From contig NZ_JAELUP010000001.1 in the NCBI RefSeq assembly GCF_016424485.1, positions 1 to 64,000 on the forward strand: a stretch of DNA of 64,000 nucleotides. Direction: 5' to 3'. Shown here piece by piece: positions 51,561 through 61,059 of the stretch. The position numbers were made by a program, and so were the translations under genes. The stretch is from Paenibacillus roseus (lineage in GTDB: Bacteria > Bacillota > Bacilli > Paenibacillales > Paenibacillaceae). The notes under the pieces are model-generated. The model did not search any database. It saw nothing but the letters and a program-made list of their open reading frames with translations, and was not told where the DNA came from. Within the stretch, counting starts at the first letter, position 1, and each line of letters starts with the position of its first letter.

Positions 51561-53021
51561 TCAGGCATCGAGTACGCGCTGCTTCTGCTTGCCAAGGACA
51601 ACGAAAGCCGAGAAGGCAAGCAGCACAATGCCGGTGCATAAGAAGCCTTGGTTAATGCTAAAGGGCAGCCAGCCCAGTATGGAAGAACCTGCTACCACCC
51701 CGAGTGAAAAGACAGCGTAGAAATAACCGTAGGCTTTGCCCCGCAGCTCTACCGGAGTAGATTGGATCAGCAGCGTATTGGTAGACGGGAACAAAAATGC
51801 AAAGCCGACGCCGTAAAGTCCCAGAACCAGGTAAAGAGTCAGCATGGTCGAGGACTGGCTGATCAGCAGTTGGCTTAAACCCATCAACCCGATTCCTATC
51901 GCCATTGTGCGGGTCGGAGCGACACGGTCAAAAATTCGGTTCGTCGGAAGTGCGAATATGAGTACGGCAATGATGCCGAAGGTGCTCATCAGGGTGCCGC
52001 TTAGCCGTGAATCATAACCCAGCGCCTGCACATGCAACGGCAGCAGATAAGCGATAGCGCCCTGTGAGAACATCAGGAAGAACGCCCCGGCATACGCCTT
52101 GCGCACCCCGGAATTGAAGATGGAGCCGGCAAGCTCAGCACTCTCGCCAGGCTTCTCTCTCTTCGGAATCTGGAATGTCCTGAAAAAGATCGCTGCAAGC
52201 ACGGTCAGTATCAATCCGAGGATAGCCACACTTGTAAAAACGAAAGGCACCGAAGTTCTGCTCGCCATAATGCCGCTGAATGCCGGGCCGATGATTGCTG
52301 CAAGCCCGACAAAGGAGCCGGTGAAGGCGACCTTCTTTCCTTGCTGGTCTTTTTTTGTTGTATTCGCAGAAAACGTAAACGCAGCAGGAACAATGAGTCC
52401 GGCGACCAGGCCGTGAAAAATTCGGACCACAATCAGCATGGCAGGCTCATCGACGAGGCGGTACAGCAGCAGAGCTATGCTGGACAAGAATAGTCCGGCC
52501 AGCAAAATTTTAAAAGGCCCGCTCTTGTCCGTAATAATCCCGGAGATGATATTGCCTAGCGTATTGGCCATAGAATACAGACCGATGACAAAGCCAACGA
52601 TAAACGAGCTGGCTCCGACGGAAACTGCGAAGGTGCTCATGACCGGAAGCTGCGAAAATAGATCAAAGAATGAGAAAAATACAATGCTGTACACAAGCAG
52701 CGCATGGTTGAACGGCTTGATTTCAAGTCGATCCTGGTTTTTCTTAAGCTGCCAGTCCAGGACAAAGTTGGCAAAAGGCACGAACGCCGCAGCAACCGCC
52801 GCCGCGGGCCATAGCAGGCTCCATTTTACCCGGATAAACGCATACAGGATCGCAAGGGCATACAGGCAGAAAATCCCGCCGTGGATGCTGCCTACAATCG
52901 TGACGGCCTTGTCCAGCCCCCAAACATATTTCAACGGCATGGCAATGCCTAACAAGACCAATAATGAAGCCCCGTCCAAAAGACCTGTAACCCTCAAAAA
53001 ATAAATGGGATGTATTCGCAC
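51561..53021 (-). CDS. DUF3817-MFS fusion transporter
   Basis: The 486-residue protein has an N-terminal ~95-residue DUF3817 domain (FLRVTGLLDGASLLVLLGIA, YVWGLDKAVTIVGSIHGGIF, then the third segment WSLLWPAAAVAAAFVPFANF) fused to a complete 12-segment MFS transporter beginning near residue 105 (NHALLVYSIVFFSFFDLF). The MFS half has SGIITDKSGPFKILLAG in the TM2-3 loop and VRIFHGLVAGLIVPAAFTF in TM4. DUF3817 usually occurs as a separate membrane protein; its role is unknown. The start has no strong ribosome site (GGAGC about 11 bases away). Confidence 0.88.
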   Translation of the reverse strand: MRIHPIYFLRVTGLLDGASLLVLLGIAMPLKYVWGLDKAVTIVGSIHGGIFCLYALAILYAFIRVKWSLLWPAAAVAAAFVPFANFVLDWQLKKNQDRLEIKPFNHALLVYSIVFFSFFDLFSQLPVMSTFAVSVGASSFIVGFVIGLYSMANTLGNIISGIITDKSGPFKILLAGLFLSSIALLLYRLVDEPAMLIVVRIFHGLVAGLIVPAAFTFSANTTKKDQQGKKVAFTGSFVGLAAIIGPAFSGIMASRTSVPFVFTSVAILGLILTVLAAIFFRTFQIPKREKPGESAELAGSIFNSGVRKAYAGAFFLMFSQGAIAYLLPLHVQALGYDSRLSGTLMSTFGIIAVLIFALPTNRIFDRVAPTRTMAIGIGLMGLSQLLISQSSTMLTLYLVLGLYGVGFAFLFPSTNTLLIQSTPVELRGKAYGYFYAVFSLGVVAGSSILGWLPFSINQGFLCTGIVLLAFSAFVVLGKQKQRVLDA

Positions 53022-53312
53022 GTGTTGAATGCTCCTATTTCATATTTCATTGTATAACAACTCATTGTACAACAACGATTCATTATCCAATTGTATCACT
53101 TTATCAGTCAAGTAAAAGAGGATGGATTCAGGAACATTTTACAGAATTGAGGCAGTAAGGAGGCAGAGCTGATCTTATAGTCAGATGCCAATCCCCATCA
53201 ATATTTTTTAATTCCCGAAATCAATATGATTCAAAGCTGTGTTAGAGGATGTATGGTTTTTGAAACCGAATACATAATAAAACAAGATGGATTTGCACAG
53301 GGGGAATCCCAA

Positions 53313-55085
53313 ATGAAGCATATCAGCATTCGGTTTCGGCTCATGATCCTCATGATTTTGCTGACGACGCTCCCCGTGGTGACGGTCACCTGGATAGCGA
53401 CCACGAACATGAGAGAGTCTGTAGAAAAAGAGATTTTCAGCGCCAATCAGTCCCGCATGTTGTGGGCGGATCAGTATTTGAGCGAATTAATTGCACAGGT
53501 GGATGTGCTCTTCTATACCTTGCAAATCAACCAGTCGCTCATGACAGCGATGCAAGAATTGGAGAGTCCGGACGTTGGCGTGCAGTTCCGCAGACAAAAT
53601 GTTATTTGGCAGACGCTGGCCTCGGTCTTCTACGCGAACTCACGCAAGTTCGACGAAGTTGCACTGTATGTAGAACAACTAAAGCGGGCCTATTATGTCA
53701 ACTTCTCAAGCAACGGGAGCCTCCCTTTGTCCGAAATGGAGAGCGAAGCATGGGAACGTATCCGGTTCGTGCCGATCAATATGTATTTCAAGCAAACCAG
53801 CAGTGGAACTTATGCCTTTCATAGCATCAACCGCTTCGAGGACCGCAAGCTCCTCGGCGGAATTTCGGTCAGGATTAATACCAAGGTCTGGGAGGAAGTC
53901 GGGTCGATTCTGAGATCAGAGGCGGATAGTTCGGTATTTCTGCTCAATGATGAGGATGAGCTGCTGTCTGGCTCCACCGCGCAGGATGCATCGGGCGAAC
54001 TGTCTGATTTTCTGAAGACATTGCATCTGTCTGACTCCGAATTATTCTCGGAGCGGGGGAAAAACTACCTGTACTTTGCCAAAAAGGTAGTCGACGGGCA
54101 GCTTACCGTGATCAAGGCTATCCCCATGTCATCCATCAATCAGAGCGCGAACGCTACGATTCGCGCAGGGCTTTACACCGGCGCTGCTTTCGCCGTGGCT
54201 TCACTGCTGTTATCAATTCTCGTATCCTTGCGGATCAGCCGGCCAATTGTCAGTCTGGCCAGAACGATGCGTCAGACCCAGATCCATAACTTCGAGATGA
54301 AGGCGGTGCAAAGCCGCGATGAAATCGGCCTGCTGGAAGCCGGATACAACTCCATGATGAGGCGAATCAAGGAGTTGATTGAGGTCGAATACCAGCATCA
54401 GATTGAAGTCAAGAATGCCCAGCTCATGGCTTTGCAGGCACAGATCAATCCGCATTTTATGTATAATACGCTGCACTTGATCGGCGGTATGGCGCTCGGG
54501 AAGAATGCGCCCGAAATTTATAACATCATTCGCGTATTCGGCGATTTGATCCGGTACTCCATTGGCTCTGATGAGGACAAAGTTTCACTGGAAGAAGAGC
54601 TGAAGCATACGCGAAACTATTTGTTTATTCAGGAGCATCGCTTCATGGGGCGTTGCACAATTTTGTTGACGGTGGACGAAATGACGCTTGACAGCATGCT
54701 GCCTAAATTTACGCTGCAGCCGATCGTGGAGAACGCTTTCGAGCATGGTCTGCAGCGTAAAGAGGGGGCATGGAGGCTGGAAATTCGCATCCGGCAAGTC
54801 CGTGGACGGGTCATTGTGATGATCAGGGATGAAGGCATCGGTATGAAGCGGGACGTGCTCTTGAGGTTGCGCCGCGAGCTCTCCGAGGAATTGCTGAAGA
54901 AGACATTTGCGGCGCAAAGGAAGGAAGGCCAGAGGAAAGGAATCGGTCTGCACAATGTAGACGCCAGACTGAAACTGAGCTTCGGCCCGGCTTATGGGAT
55001 CCGGCTGTTCAGTGCGCCCGGCGCCGGCACGCTCGTTGTCGCCACGATTCCACTGGAAGGAGGCAAGACCCTTGAATATGTATGA
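53313..55085 (+). CDS. YesM-type sensor histidine kinase
   Basis: This 590-residue kinase has a first membrane segment (FRLMILMILLTTLPVVTVTW), an extracytoplasmic domain of about 250 residues, a second segment (GAAFAVASLLLSILVSLRIS), HAMP, and the His_kinase domain of the LytS/YesM type with His381 in QINPHFMYNTLHLIGGM, followed by HATPase (LQPIVENAFEHGL, DEGIGMKRD). The ATG at 53313 follows GGGGGAATCCCAA; the frame is open further upstream but without a site. It overlaps the regulator by 14 bases. It likely senses extracellular sugars and controls the ABC importer and GH5 genes that follow. Confidence 0.93.
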   Translation: MKHISIRFRLMILMILLTTLPVVTVTWIATTNMRESVEKEIFSANQSRMLWADQYLSELIAQVDVLFYTLQINQSLMTAMQELESPDVGVQFRRQNVIWQTLASVFYANSRKFDEVALYVEQLKRAYYVNFSSNGSLPLSEMESEAWERIRFVPINMYFKQTSSGTYAFHSINRFEDRKLLGGISVRINTKVWEEVGSILRSEADSSVFLLNDEDELLSGSTAQDASGELSDFLKTLHLSDSELFSERGKNYLYFAKKVVDGQLTVIKAIPMSSINQSANATIRAGLYTGAAFAVASLLLSILVSLRISRPIVSLARTMRQTQIHNFEMKAVQSRDEIGLLEAGYNSMMRRIKELIEVEYQHQIEVKNAQLMALQAQINPHFMYNTLHLIGGMALGKNAPEIYNIIRVFGDLIRYSIGSDEDKVSLEEELKHTRNYLFIQEHRFMGRCTILLTVDEMTLDSMLPKFTLQPIVENAFEHGLQRKEGAWRLEIRIRQVRGRVIVMIRDEGIGMKRDVLLRLRRELSEELLKKTFAAQRKEGQRKGIGLHNVDARLKLSFGPAYGIRLFSAPGAGTLVVATIPLEGGKTLEYV

Positions 55086-56169
55086 CGTATTGATCATCGA
55101 TGATGAGCCGTGGTCTCGCGAAGTAGTAAAGACGCTTGTCCCTTGGGAGGACCTGGGATTGCGTCAAGCTGGAGAGGCAGAGGACGGACGAGAGGGTCTT
55201 CGTCTGGCGGACGAACTGTCGCCGCATATTATCATCACGGATATGCGTATGCCGGGCATCGACGGCGTGGAACTGCTCAAGCAGTTGAACGAGCGATATC
55301 CCGAGATCAAAATTGTTGTGATGAGCGGATATGACGATTGGTTGTATTTAAAGCAAGCGATTCGTTCGCGAGCCATTGAATATTTGCTGAAGCCGATCGA
55401 TGCGGAAGAATTGAAGGCCGCGTTATCCCGTTGTCTGGCTGAGCTGAGGGAAACAGCCGCTCGACAAGAAGACTCTGAGACAGTAAGCGAGCCCTTTGTA
55501 TTTGCAGACAGCGCGCTGCTGAACGAATATTTGGCCTTGAAGCGCCAGGTGCATAGTCTCATGCGAGAATTCAATGGGAGGGAGGTCGAGCAAGCCTTGC
55601 ATAGGCTGGAGAAAGAGTTGACGAAAGTGCTTGCTCCAGAGCGGCAAAAAGAGATGATTCCTCAACTGAGGTATGATTTCATCCTGATGCTGCAGGAGTT
55701 TCTCGCGGAGAACGGCCAGAGTTCCGGTTATGCGCGCGACCCAAACATGGCGCCTGTCGCGAAATGGACGAGCATCTCCCAAGCTTTGGTGGAGCTTCGC
55801 TCTCTCTATGCACACGCGATCAAGGAGGCGGCGCAGCATCGCCGGAGCAGGGGAAGCCTGTCTATCGCTGAGATTCAGGCTTATATCGACAAGCACTTTG
55901 GTGAACCCATCTCTCTGGAGACGATCGCGCACAGGTTTTTCGTCAGCAAGGAGCATTTGAGCCGTCTGTTTAAGGCTTCGACCGGCGAGAACTTGACCGA
56001 TTATTTGCAACGCCAGAGAATGGAGCGGGCCAAGGAGTTGATTGCAGTGCATGGCTATTCGATCAAACATGTGGCCGAGCTGACGGGCTATGCGGATTTG
56101 ACGTATTTTTACCGGGTCTTTAAAAAGTATTTTGGCATCACGCCCGGAGAACTGCGGAAGGAGGATTAG
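55072..56169 (+). CDS. YesN-type response regulator with AraC domain
   Basis: The 365-residue regulator has a receiver domain (VLIIDDEPWSREVVKTL; Asp57 in IIITDMRMPGIDGVE; Lys in YLLKPIDAEE), a central helical linker and an AraC-type double HTH (SLSIAEIQAYIDKHFGEPIS to the end; KEHLSRLFKASTGENLTDYL and TYFYRVFKKYFGITPGELR). The TTG at 55072 is eight bases after AAGGAGG and is preferred over the ATG two codons later. It is co-expressed with the kinase and probably activates the sugar-uptake genes downstream. Confidence 0.93.
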   Translation: MNMYDVLIIDDEPWSREVVKTLVPWEDLGLRQAGEAEDGREGLRLADELSPHIIITDMRMPGIDGVELLKQLNERYPEIKIVVMSGYDDWLYLKQAIRSRAIEYLLKPIDAEELKAALSRCLAELRETAARQEDSETVSEPFVFADSALLNEYLALKRQVHSLMREFNGREVEQALHRLEKELTKVLAPERQKEMIPQLRYDFILMLQEFLAENGQSSGYARDPNMAPVAKWTSISQALVELRSLYAHAIKEAAQHRRSRGSLSIAEIQAYIDKHFGEPISLETIAHRFFVSKEHLSRLFKASTGENLTDYLQRQRMERAKELIAVHGYSIKHVAELTGYADLTYFYRVFKKYFGITPGELRKED

Positions 56170-56281
56170 CTCGCATCAATATTGTTCAAATCAGGATGCT
56201 AAACTTGTCGAATGAACGTTTTCATTTCTCTCCCTATACTAAAGCAGTAAGGAATTATACGACTGAGAGGGGATCGACCAG

Positions 56282-57574
56282 ATGAAGAAAGCGCTTGCAG
56301 TTCTATTGACTTTGAGTCTGACTTTGGCTGTAGCCGGCTGCGGCTCCGCCAATTCCGGCGAGAAGACAACACCTCCAACTTCGAGCAATCCAGAGGTTGC
56401 AGCCAAAAAGGTAGAGCTAAAAGTATTTATGAGCTTTCCGCGTTTTAAGGATCAATTCGACAAGTATTTCGAGCAGTTTAAATTGAAGGAGAAGGCTGAG
56501 AAAAATATCGATGTGACGATCAAGCTGGAGATGCCGAATCCGGATCAAGCCAAGCAAATTCTCCAGACACGGCTTGCTTCAGGAGATGCGCCGGACCTCT
56601 TTACGCTTCACGCGATCGCGGATATTCCGACGTATTCCAAGGCTGGTTATCTGGCGGATCTGTCCGAACAGCCTTTTGTGCCCAAACTGTACGAGAGTGT
56701 AAGAAAAACAGTAACGTACGATGGCAAAATTGCTGCGCTTCCGCTAGAGAGTTTGTCATGGGGCTACCTGTACAACAAGAAAATCTTCAATGATCTTGGA
56801 CTGACGCCTCCACAAACACTCGATGAAATGAATGCGGTTATAGAGAAATTGAAGTCCAACAAAGTGACGCCATTTGAGCTGTCCTTCCAGGAATCCTGGA
56901 TTCCGCAATTAATGATGGCCCTCTCACTGGGCGGTGTCGTGTCCTCTGAACATCCGGACTGGATTGACAAAATGAATAAGGGGCAGGCCTCCTATGCAGA
57001 CGTAAAAGATGTTTTCAATATCATTGACTTGATTATGGCGAACGGAACAGACAAGCCGTTCGAGGTGGGCAGCGCGGCTGGATCAACCGACTTTGCCAAC
57101 GGCAAGGCTGCGATGTGGGTACAAGGACCTTGGCAAGCGGAGTCGATCCTGAAGGCCAATCCAAATTTCGAATTCGGCGTAGCGCCGCTGCCGGTCAGCA
57201 ACAATCCGGCTGGCACGATGATCAACCTGGCGACTTCGACCTCGCTTGCAGTCTCCTCGACGAGCAAGAATAAGGAAGTTGCGCTTGATCTGCTTAATTA
57301 CGTGCTGGATGACAAAGACTCGTCGCCGTTGTTCCAGGAACTCAAGTTCAACCCGGTAGCCGAGATTCACAAGTATGAGACATTCCCGTGGATTACTGAG
57401 GCAAGCAGCTATGTGTCTAAGGGCAAGGCCTATCTCGATCTGTCGCTGCCTAATGGCGTCACCGACGAAACAGCCAAGCTGCTTCAGAGCTATTACACCA
57501 AAAATGTATCGAAGGATGATGTGATTAAAGCCCTGGATAAAACATGGGCGAATGCGATCAAAGCCAGCAAGTAA
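56282..57574 (+). CDS. Sugar ABC transporter substrate-binding lipoprotein
   Basis: The 430-residue lipoprotein has the signal MKKALAVLLTLSLTLAVAGC with lipobox AVAGC, and a family 1 solute-binding fold (DAPDLFTLHAIAD, WGYLYNKKIFNDLGLTPPQT, FANGKAAMWVQGPW). It would capture an oligosaccharide at the cell surface for the two permeases. GAGGGG lies upstream of ATG. No ATPase is encoded nearby; a shared MsmX-like ATPase elsewhere in the genome would be needed. Confidence 0.94.
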   Translation: MKKALAVLLTLSLTLAVAGCGSANSGEKTTPPTSSNPEVAAKKVELKVFMSFPRFKDQFDKYFEQFKLKEKAEKNIDVTIKLEMPNPDQAKQILQTRLASGDAPDLFTLHAIADIPTYSKAGYLADLSEQPFVPKLYESVRKTVTYDGKIAALPLESLSWGYLYNKKIFNDLGLTPPQTLDEMNAVIEKLKSNKVTPFELSFQESWIPQLMMALSLGGVVSSEHPDWIDKMNKGQASYADVKDVFNIIDLIMANGTDKPFEVGSAAGSTDFANGKAAMWVQGPWQAESILKANPNFEFGVAPLPVSNNPAGTMINLATSTSLAVSSTSKNKEVALDLLNYVLDDKDSSPLFQELKFNPVAEIHKYETFPWITEASSYVSKGKAYLDLSLPNGVTDETAKLLQSYYTKNVSKDDVIKALDKTWANAIKASK

Positions 57575-57610
57575 ACAGGCGGTCCCGGCCGCCTCTGGGA
57601 GGGTCATAAA

Positions 57611-58498
57611 ATGGGATGGACTAGAAAATCGAAATCCTCGATCATCCTGCTTGCCTTCGTCGCACCTGCTTTGCTCTTCTATGCTGTATTCACCCTCGCC
57701 CCCGCTTTCGGGGGCGTCTGGTACAGCTTGACGGATTGGAATGGCTTGAATCCGGCCTATCGCTGGGTCGGCTTGGACAATTATATCGAGGCGCTGACGG
57801 ATGATTCGGTGTTCATAGATTCGATTTGGTTTACGCTTAAATATGTCTTGTTCATGGTCGTGCTGCAGAATATCATCGCGATTGCGCTGGCGGTGCTGGT
57901 TGAGACAAGGGGAAGAAGCAAGGCTTTGTTTCGGACGATCTTCTTTATGCCGAACATGATCAGTATGATTATCGGCGGATTTATGTGGTTGTTTATTTTT
58001 ACGAAGGTGCTTCCTTATGTAGCTGTTACATGGGGACTGCCATTTCTGGACCGTTCCTGGATAGGCGATCCGAAAACATCATTTTTTTCGATCCTGATTC
58101 TGTCCTTATGGGGCGGCGTAGGCTATTTGATGGTCATCTACATGGCCGCATTGCAGGGAGTGCCCAAGTCGCTCAAGGAAGCGGCGATGATTGATGGGGC
58201 GAATGCAAGGCAGATCTTCCGCCATGTTACGCTGCCGCTCATTTACCCGTCGCTGACGATCGGTATTTTTCTCACGCTTAACAACTCGTTCAAGGTATTC
58301 GAGGCGGTCTTTGCTTTGACTGGGGGGGGACCGGGAAGGGCGACGCAGGTCATCGCGATGAATATTATGGAAGAAGCGTTCCAATTGCAGAGCCGCTACG
58401 GTTACGCAAGCGCCAAGGCGATGCTGCTGTTCCTGATCGTCTTCCTGATTACACTCATTCAGCTTCGCTTCATGAAAAACCGGGAGGTGGAAGCATGA
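57611..58498 (+). CDS. Sugar ABC transporter permease (MalF/UgpA type)
   Basis: The 295-residue permease has six membrane segments and the EAA loop in SLKEAAMIDGANARQIFRHV (about 190-209), which contacts the ATPase. The N-terminus ILLAFVAPALLFYAVFTLAP is typical of the family. GGAGGG lies upstream. Its stop overlaps the next permease start by four bases. Confidence 0.95.
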   Translation: MGWTRKSKSSIILLAFVAPALLFYAVFTLAPAFGGVWYSLTDWNGLNPAYRWVGLDNYIEALTDDSVFIDSIWFTLKYVLFMVVLQNIIAIALAVLVETRGRSKALFRTIFFMPNMISMIIGGFMWLFIFTKVLPYVAVTWGLPFLDRSWIGDPKTSFFSILILSLWGGVGYLMVIYMAALQGVPKSLKEAAMIDGANARQIFRHVTLPLIYPSLTIGIFLTLNNSFKVFEAVFALTGGGPGRATQVIAMNIMEEAFQLQSRYGYASAKAMLLFLIVFLITLIQLRFMKNREVEA

Positions 58499-59343
58499 GC
58501 AGGGGAACGATTGCTTCTCGCTATACATGGAGTTCCGCCGGCATTTTTCTGATTCTGCTTGTCGCCGCTTTCTTCACGCTCTTCCCGATTTATATGGGTG
58601 TCCTGAATTCCCTGAAGACTGAGGGCGAGATGTTGAACAACATTCTCTCTATGCCGGCGAAGCTTCAGTTTGCCAATTACTCGGATGCTTTTCATAAAAT
58701 CGAATTTATAAGAAGTTTGGGCAATACCATCGTGGTCGCGGCAGTAGGGCTGGCGGGCATTATTGTGTTTGCATCTATGGCCGGGTTCAGGCTTTCCCGT
58801 ACGCCTGGTCGCTTGAGCGGATTTCTTTTTGGATTGTTTGTCATGTCCATGCTGATTCCGTTCCATTCCATCATGATTACGCTGGTGAAGATATCCAGGG
58901 AGCTTTCCGTTCAAGGCTCGACTTTCGGGCTTGGTTTCATCTATATCGGGCTCGGCGTTTCGATGGCTATTTTTCTCTATCACGGTTTTGTAAAATCGAT
59001 CCCGCGTGAGCTTGATGAAGCGGCAGTGATAGACGGGTGCGGGGAATTCCGGTTATTTTTCAAGGTGATTTTTCCACTGCTTCTGCCGGTGACCGCTACA
59101 GTGGCGATCCTGAATTTGCTATGGATGTGGAATGATTTCTTGCTGCCGCTGCTGATGCTGACCGATTCGGATCGGTATACGCTGCTGCTGTCCGTCAATA
59201 TGTTGTTCGGCCAGTATGGCAACAACGATTGGTCTGCGATTTTGGCCTCCTTGGTGCTGTCGATGTTGCCGGTCATTATATTTTATTTGATGTTGCAGAA
59301 ATATATCCTGAACGGCATTGCTGACGGGGCGGTTAAGGGATAA
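58495..59343 (+). CDS. Sugar ABC transporter permease (MalG/UgpE type)
   Basis: The 282-residue second permease has six membrane segments and the EAA loop in IPRELDEAAVIDGCGEFRLF (about 167-186). The partner permease overlaps its start (ATGA), and GGGAGG lies upstream. Together with the binding protein it forms an oligosaccharide importer. Confidence 0.95.
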   Translation: MSRGTIASRYTWSSAGIFLILLVAAFFTLFPIYMGVLNSLKTEGEMLNNILSMPAKLQFANYSDAFHKIEFIRSLGNTIVVAAVGLAGIIVFASMAGFRLSRTPGRLSGFLFGLFVMSMLIPFHSIMITLVKISRELSVQGSTFGLGFIYIGLGVSMAIFLYHGFVKSIPRELDEAAVIDGCGEFRLFFKVIFPLLLPVTATVAILNLLWMWNDFLLPLLMLTDSDRYTLLLSVNMLFGQYGNNDWSAILASLVLSMLPVIIFYLMLQKYILNGIADGAVKG

Positions 59344-59362
59344 ATCGGAGGGAGAGGAAGTA

Positions 59363-60973
59363 ATGGAGGGCAATGAAAACGTAAGAGGGTTTCTAAGAGC
59401 GGATGGCCGCAAGCTCCGCAATGAAGCCGGGGAGGAAGTGCTGTTGCGAGGCGTGGGCTTCGGCAGCTGGCTGCTCCCCGAAGGGTACATGTGGAGATTT
59501 CCCGAACAGGGAGACCGTCCACGGAGAATCGAGAAGATGATTAGGGACTTGATCGGGCAGGATAAGGCTCTCCAATTCTGGGAAACGTACTACGAGCGTT
59601 ATGTAGCAGAAGCGGACATTCGAAAAATTGCCGAGGATGGCTTCAACTCGGTTCGTTTTCCAATCAATGCGAGATTTCTGCAGACAGAAGTTCCCGGCGT
59701 GTATCACGAAGGGCATCTGGCGCTCCTTGACCGGGTGATTGCCTGGTGCAGGCAATATCGCTTGTACGTTATACTCGATCTGCATGGAGCGCCAGGGGGG
59801 CAGACGGGCACGAATATTGACGACTCGCGGGACAACCTGCCGGAGTTGTTCCTTGATGAAGCTCATCAGAGCGAGACGATCGCCATCTGGAGAATGCTCG
59901 CGGAGCGGTATAAAGATGAGTGGATTGTAGCGGGCTATGACCTGCTCAATGAACCGCTGCCTAACTGGTTTGCCGAGCATAACGATAAAGTCATGCCGCT
60001 ATATCGGGATATTATCCAGACGATTCGTGAAGTAGACGACCGCCATATGATTATACTGGAGGGCGTTCATTGGGCTACGGACTGGAGCATCTTCACCGAG
60101 AAGCCCGATGACAATCTGATGCTGCAGTTCCACAAATACTGGAACAACCCGGACACGGCAAGCATTCAGGTCTATCTGGACAAGCGAGAGGAATGGGATG
60201 TTCCGCTGTTTATGGGAGAAGGCGGCGAGAACAATATCCATTGGTATGTCGGGGCGTTCCAGCTTTTTGAGGATCACGACATCTCGTGGAACTTCTGGAC
60301 GTGGAAGAAGATGGACACCGACAATTCCCCATGCTCGATTCGCAAGCCGGCGGGATGGGATGAGCTGGTGGCCTATTTGAATGGCGGCGCCCGGCCGACT
60401 CAGGAAGAGGCGGAGCGTATTCTCCAGGACTATCTGGACCATCTGCCGCTGGAGCATTGCGATTATCATCCCGAAGTTGTGAATGCCCTGCTGCGGAAGG
60501 TTCCGCTTCGGATTCCGGCAATCTTTTACGGCTATCAGGGCGAAGGAAGCGGCTATCATGTCGGTGAGTCCGTCGCTCATCAGTTGGGTTTCCGTCAAAA
60601 TGACGGGACGGATATTCGGTTTGTGCACAGCGAGAGAGCAATCCCGAATTTCCAGCATGGCGGTGGAGAGGCTTGGTCGGAGGATGAGAAGTTAAGCGTC
60701 CGCCTGAAGCCGGACGACTGGCTGGCTTATGAGCTCAACCTTTCGGCCAGCACGGACGTTCTGAATATTGTTCTTCATGTGAAGCCGGAGGCGAGCGACA
60801 CGGTTTTGGATGTGATTGTAAACGATCAGCATACCGCGCATCTGCACCTTTACGGACAGGATTGGGTCGCAAATCGAAGTCAACTGACAGGTGCTTTTGC
60901 CGCAGGACGGCATACATTAAAGGTAAGAGTGCGCGAAGGTCAGGCTGCGCTGGAATGGATAAACGTTGAATAA
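59363..60973 (+). CDS. Intracellular glycoside hydrolase family 5
   Basis: The 536-residue enzyme has a GH5 TIM barrel with acid/base Glu197 in YDLLNEPLPNW and nucleophile Glu286 in LFMGEGGENN; LRGVGFGSWLLPEG and FNSVRFPINARFL are the early strands. The last ~100 residues (from about 430) form a beta-rich CBM6-like module ending LEWINVE. There is no signal peptide, so it acts in the cytoplasm on oligosaccharides brought in by the importer; cellulase/glucanase-like activity is inferred. AGAGGAAG is close before the ATG. It ends the operon. Confidence 0.92.
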   Translation: MEGNENVRGFLRADGRKLRNEAGEEVLLRGVGFGSWLLPEGYMWRFPEQGDRPRRIEKMIRDLIGQDKALQFWETYYERYVAEADIRKIAEDGFNSVRFPINARFLQTEVPGVYHEGHLALLDRVIAWCRQYRLYVILDLHGAPGGQTGTNIDDSRDNLPELFLDEAHQSETIAIWRMLAERYKDEWIVAGYDLLNEPLPNWFAEHNDKVMPLYRDIIQTIREVDDRHMIILEGVHWATDWSIFTEKPDDNLMLQFHKYWNNPDTASIQVYLDKREEWDVPLFMGEGGENNIHWYVGAFQLFEDHDISWNFWTWKKMDTDNSPCSIRKPAGWDELVAYLNGGARPTQEEAERILQDYLDHLPLEHCDYHPEVVNALLRKVPLRIPAIFYGYQGEGSGYHVGESVAHQLGFRQNDGTDIRFVHSERAIPNFQHGGGEAWSEDEKLSVRLKPDDWLAYELNLSASTDVLNIVLHVKPEASDTVLDVIVNDQHTAHLHLYGQDWVANRSQLTGAFAAGRHTLKVRVREGQAALEWINVE

Positions 60974-60984
60974 GATGGAATAAC

Positions 60985-61037
60985 CAAACAGGACGCCCCA
61001 GGGTCATTGAGCAATGACCGACAGGGTGTCCTGTTTG
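60985..61037. terminator. Terminator between GH5 and the CAP-domain gene
   Basis: CAAACAGGAC pairs with GTCCTGTTTG around an inner GGTCATT/AATGACC hairpin. The T-rich tail is weak, but it lies between convergent genes. Confidence 0.65.
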
Positions 61038-61059
61038 ACTTTGGAATCAGGAATCATGA

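Noticed and set aside
50590..51639. 349-codon frame opposite cysI
   Set aside because: Antisense shadow of a well-defined sulfite reductase gene, no start signal, Arg-rich artefact composition.
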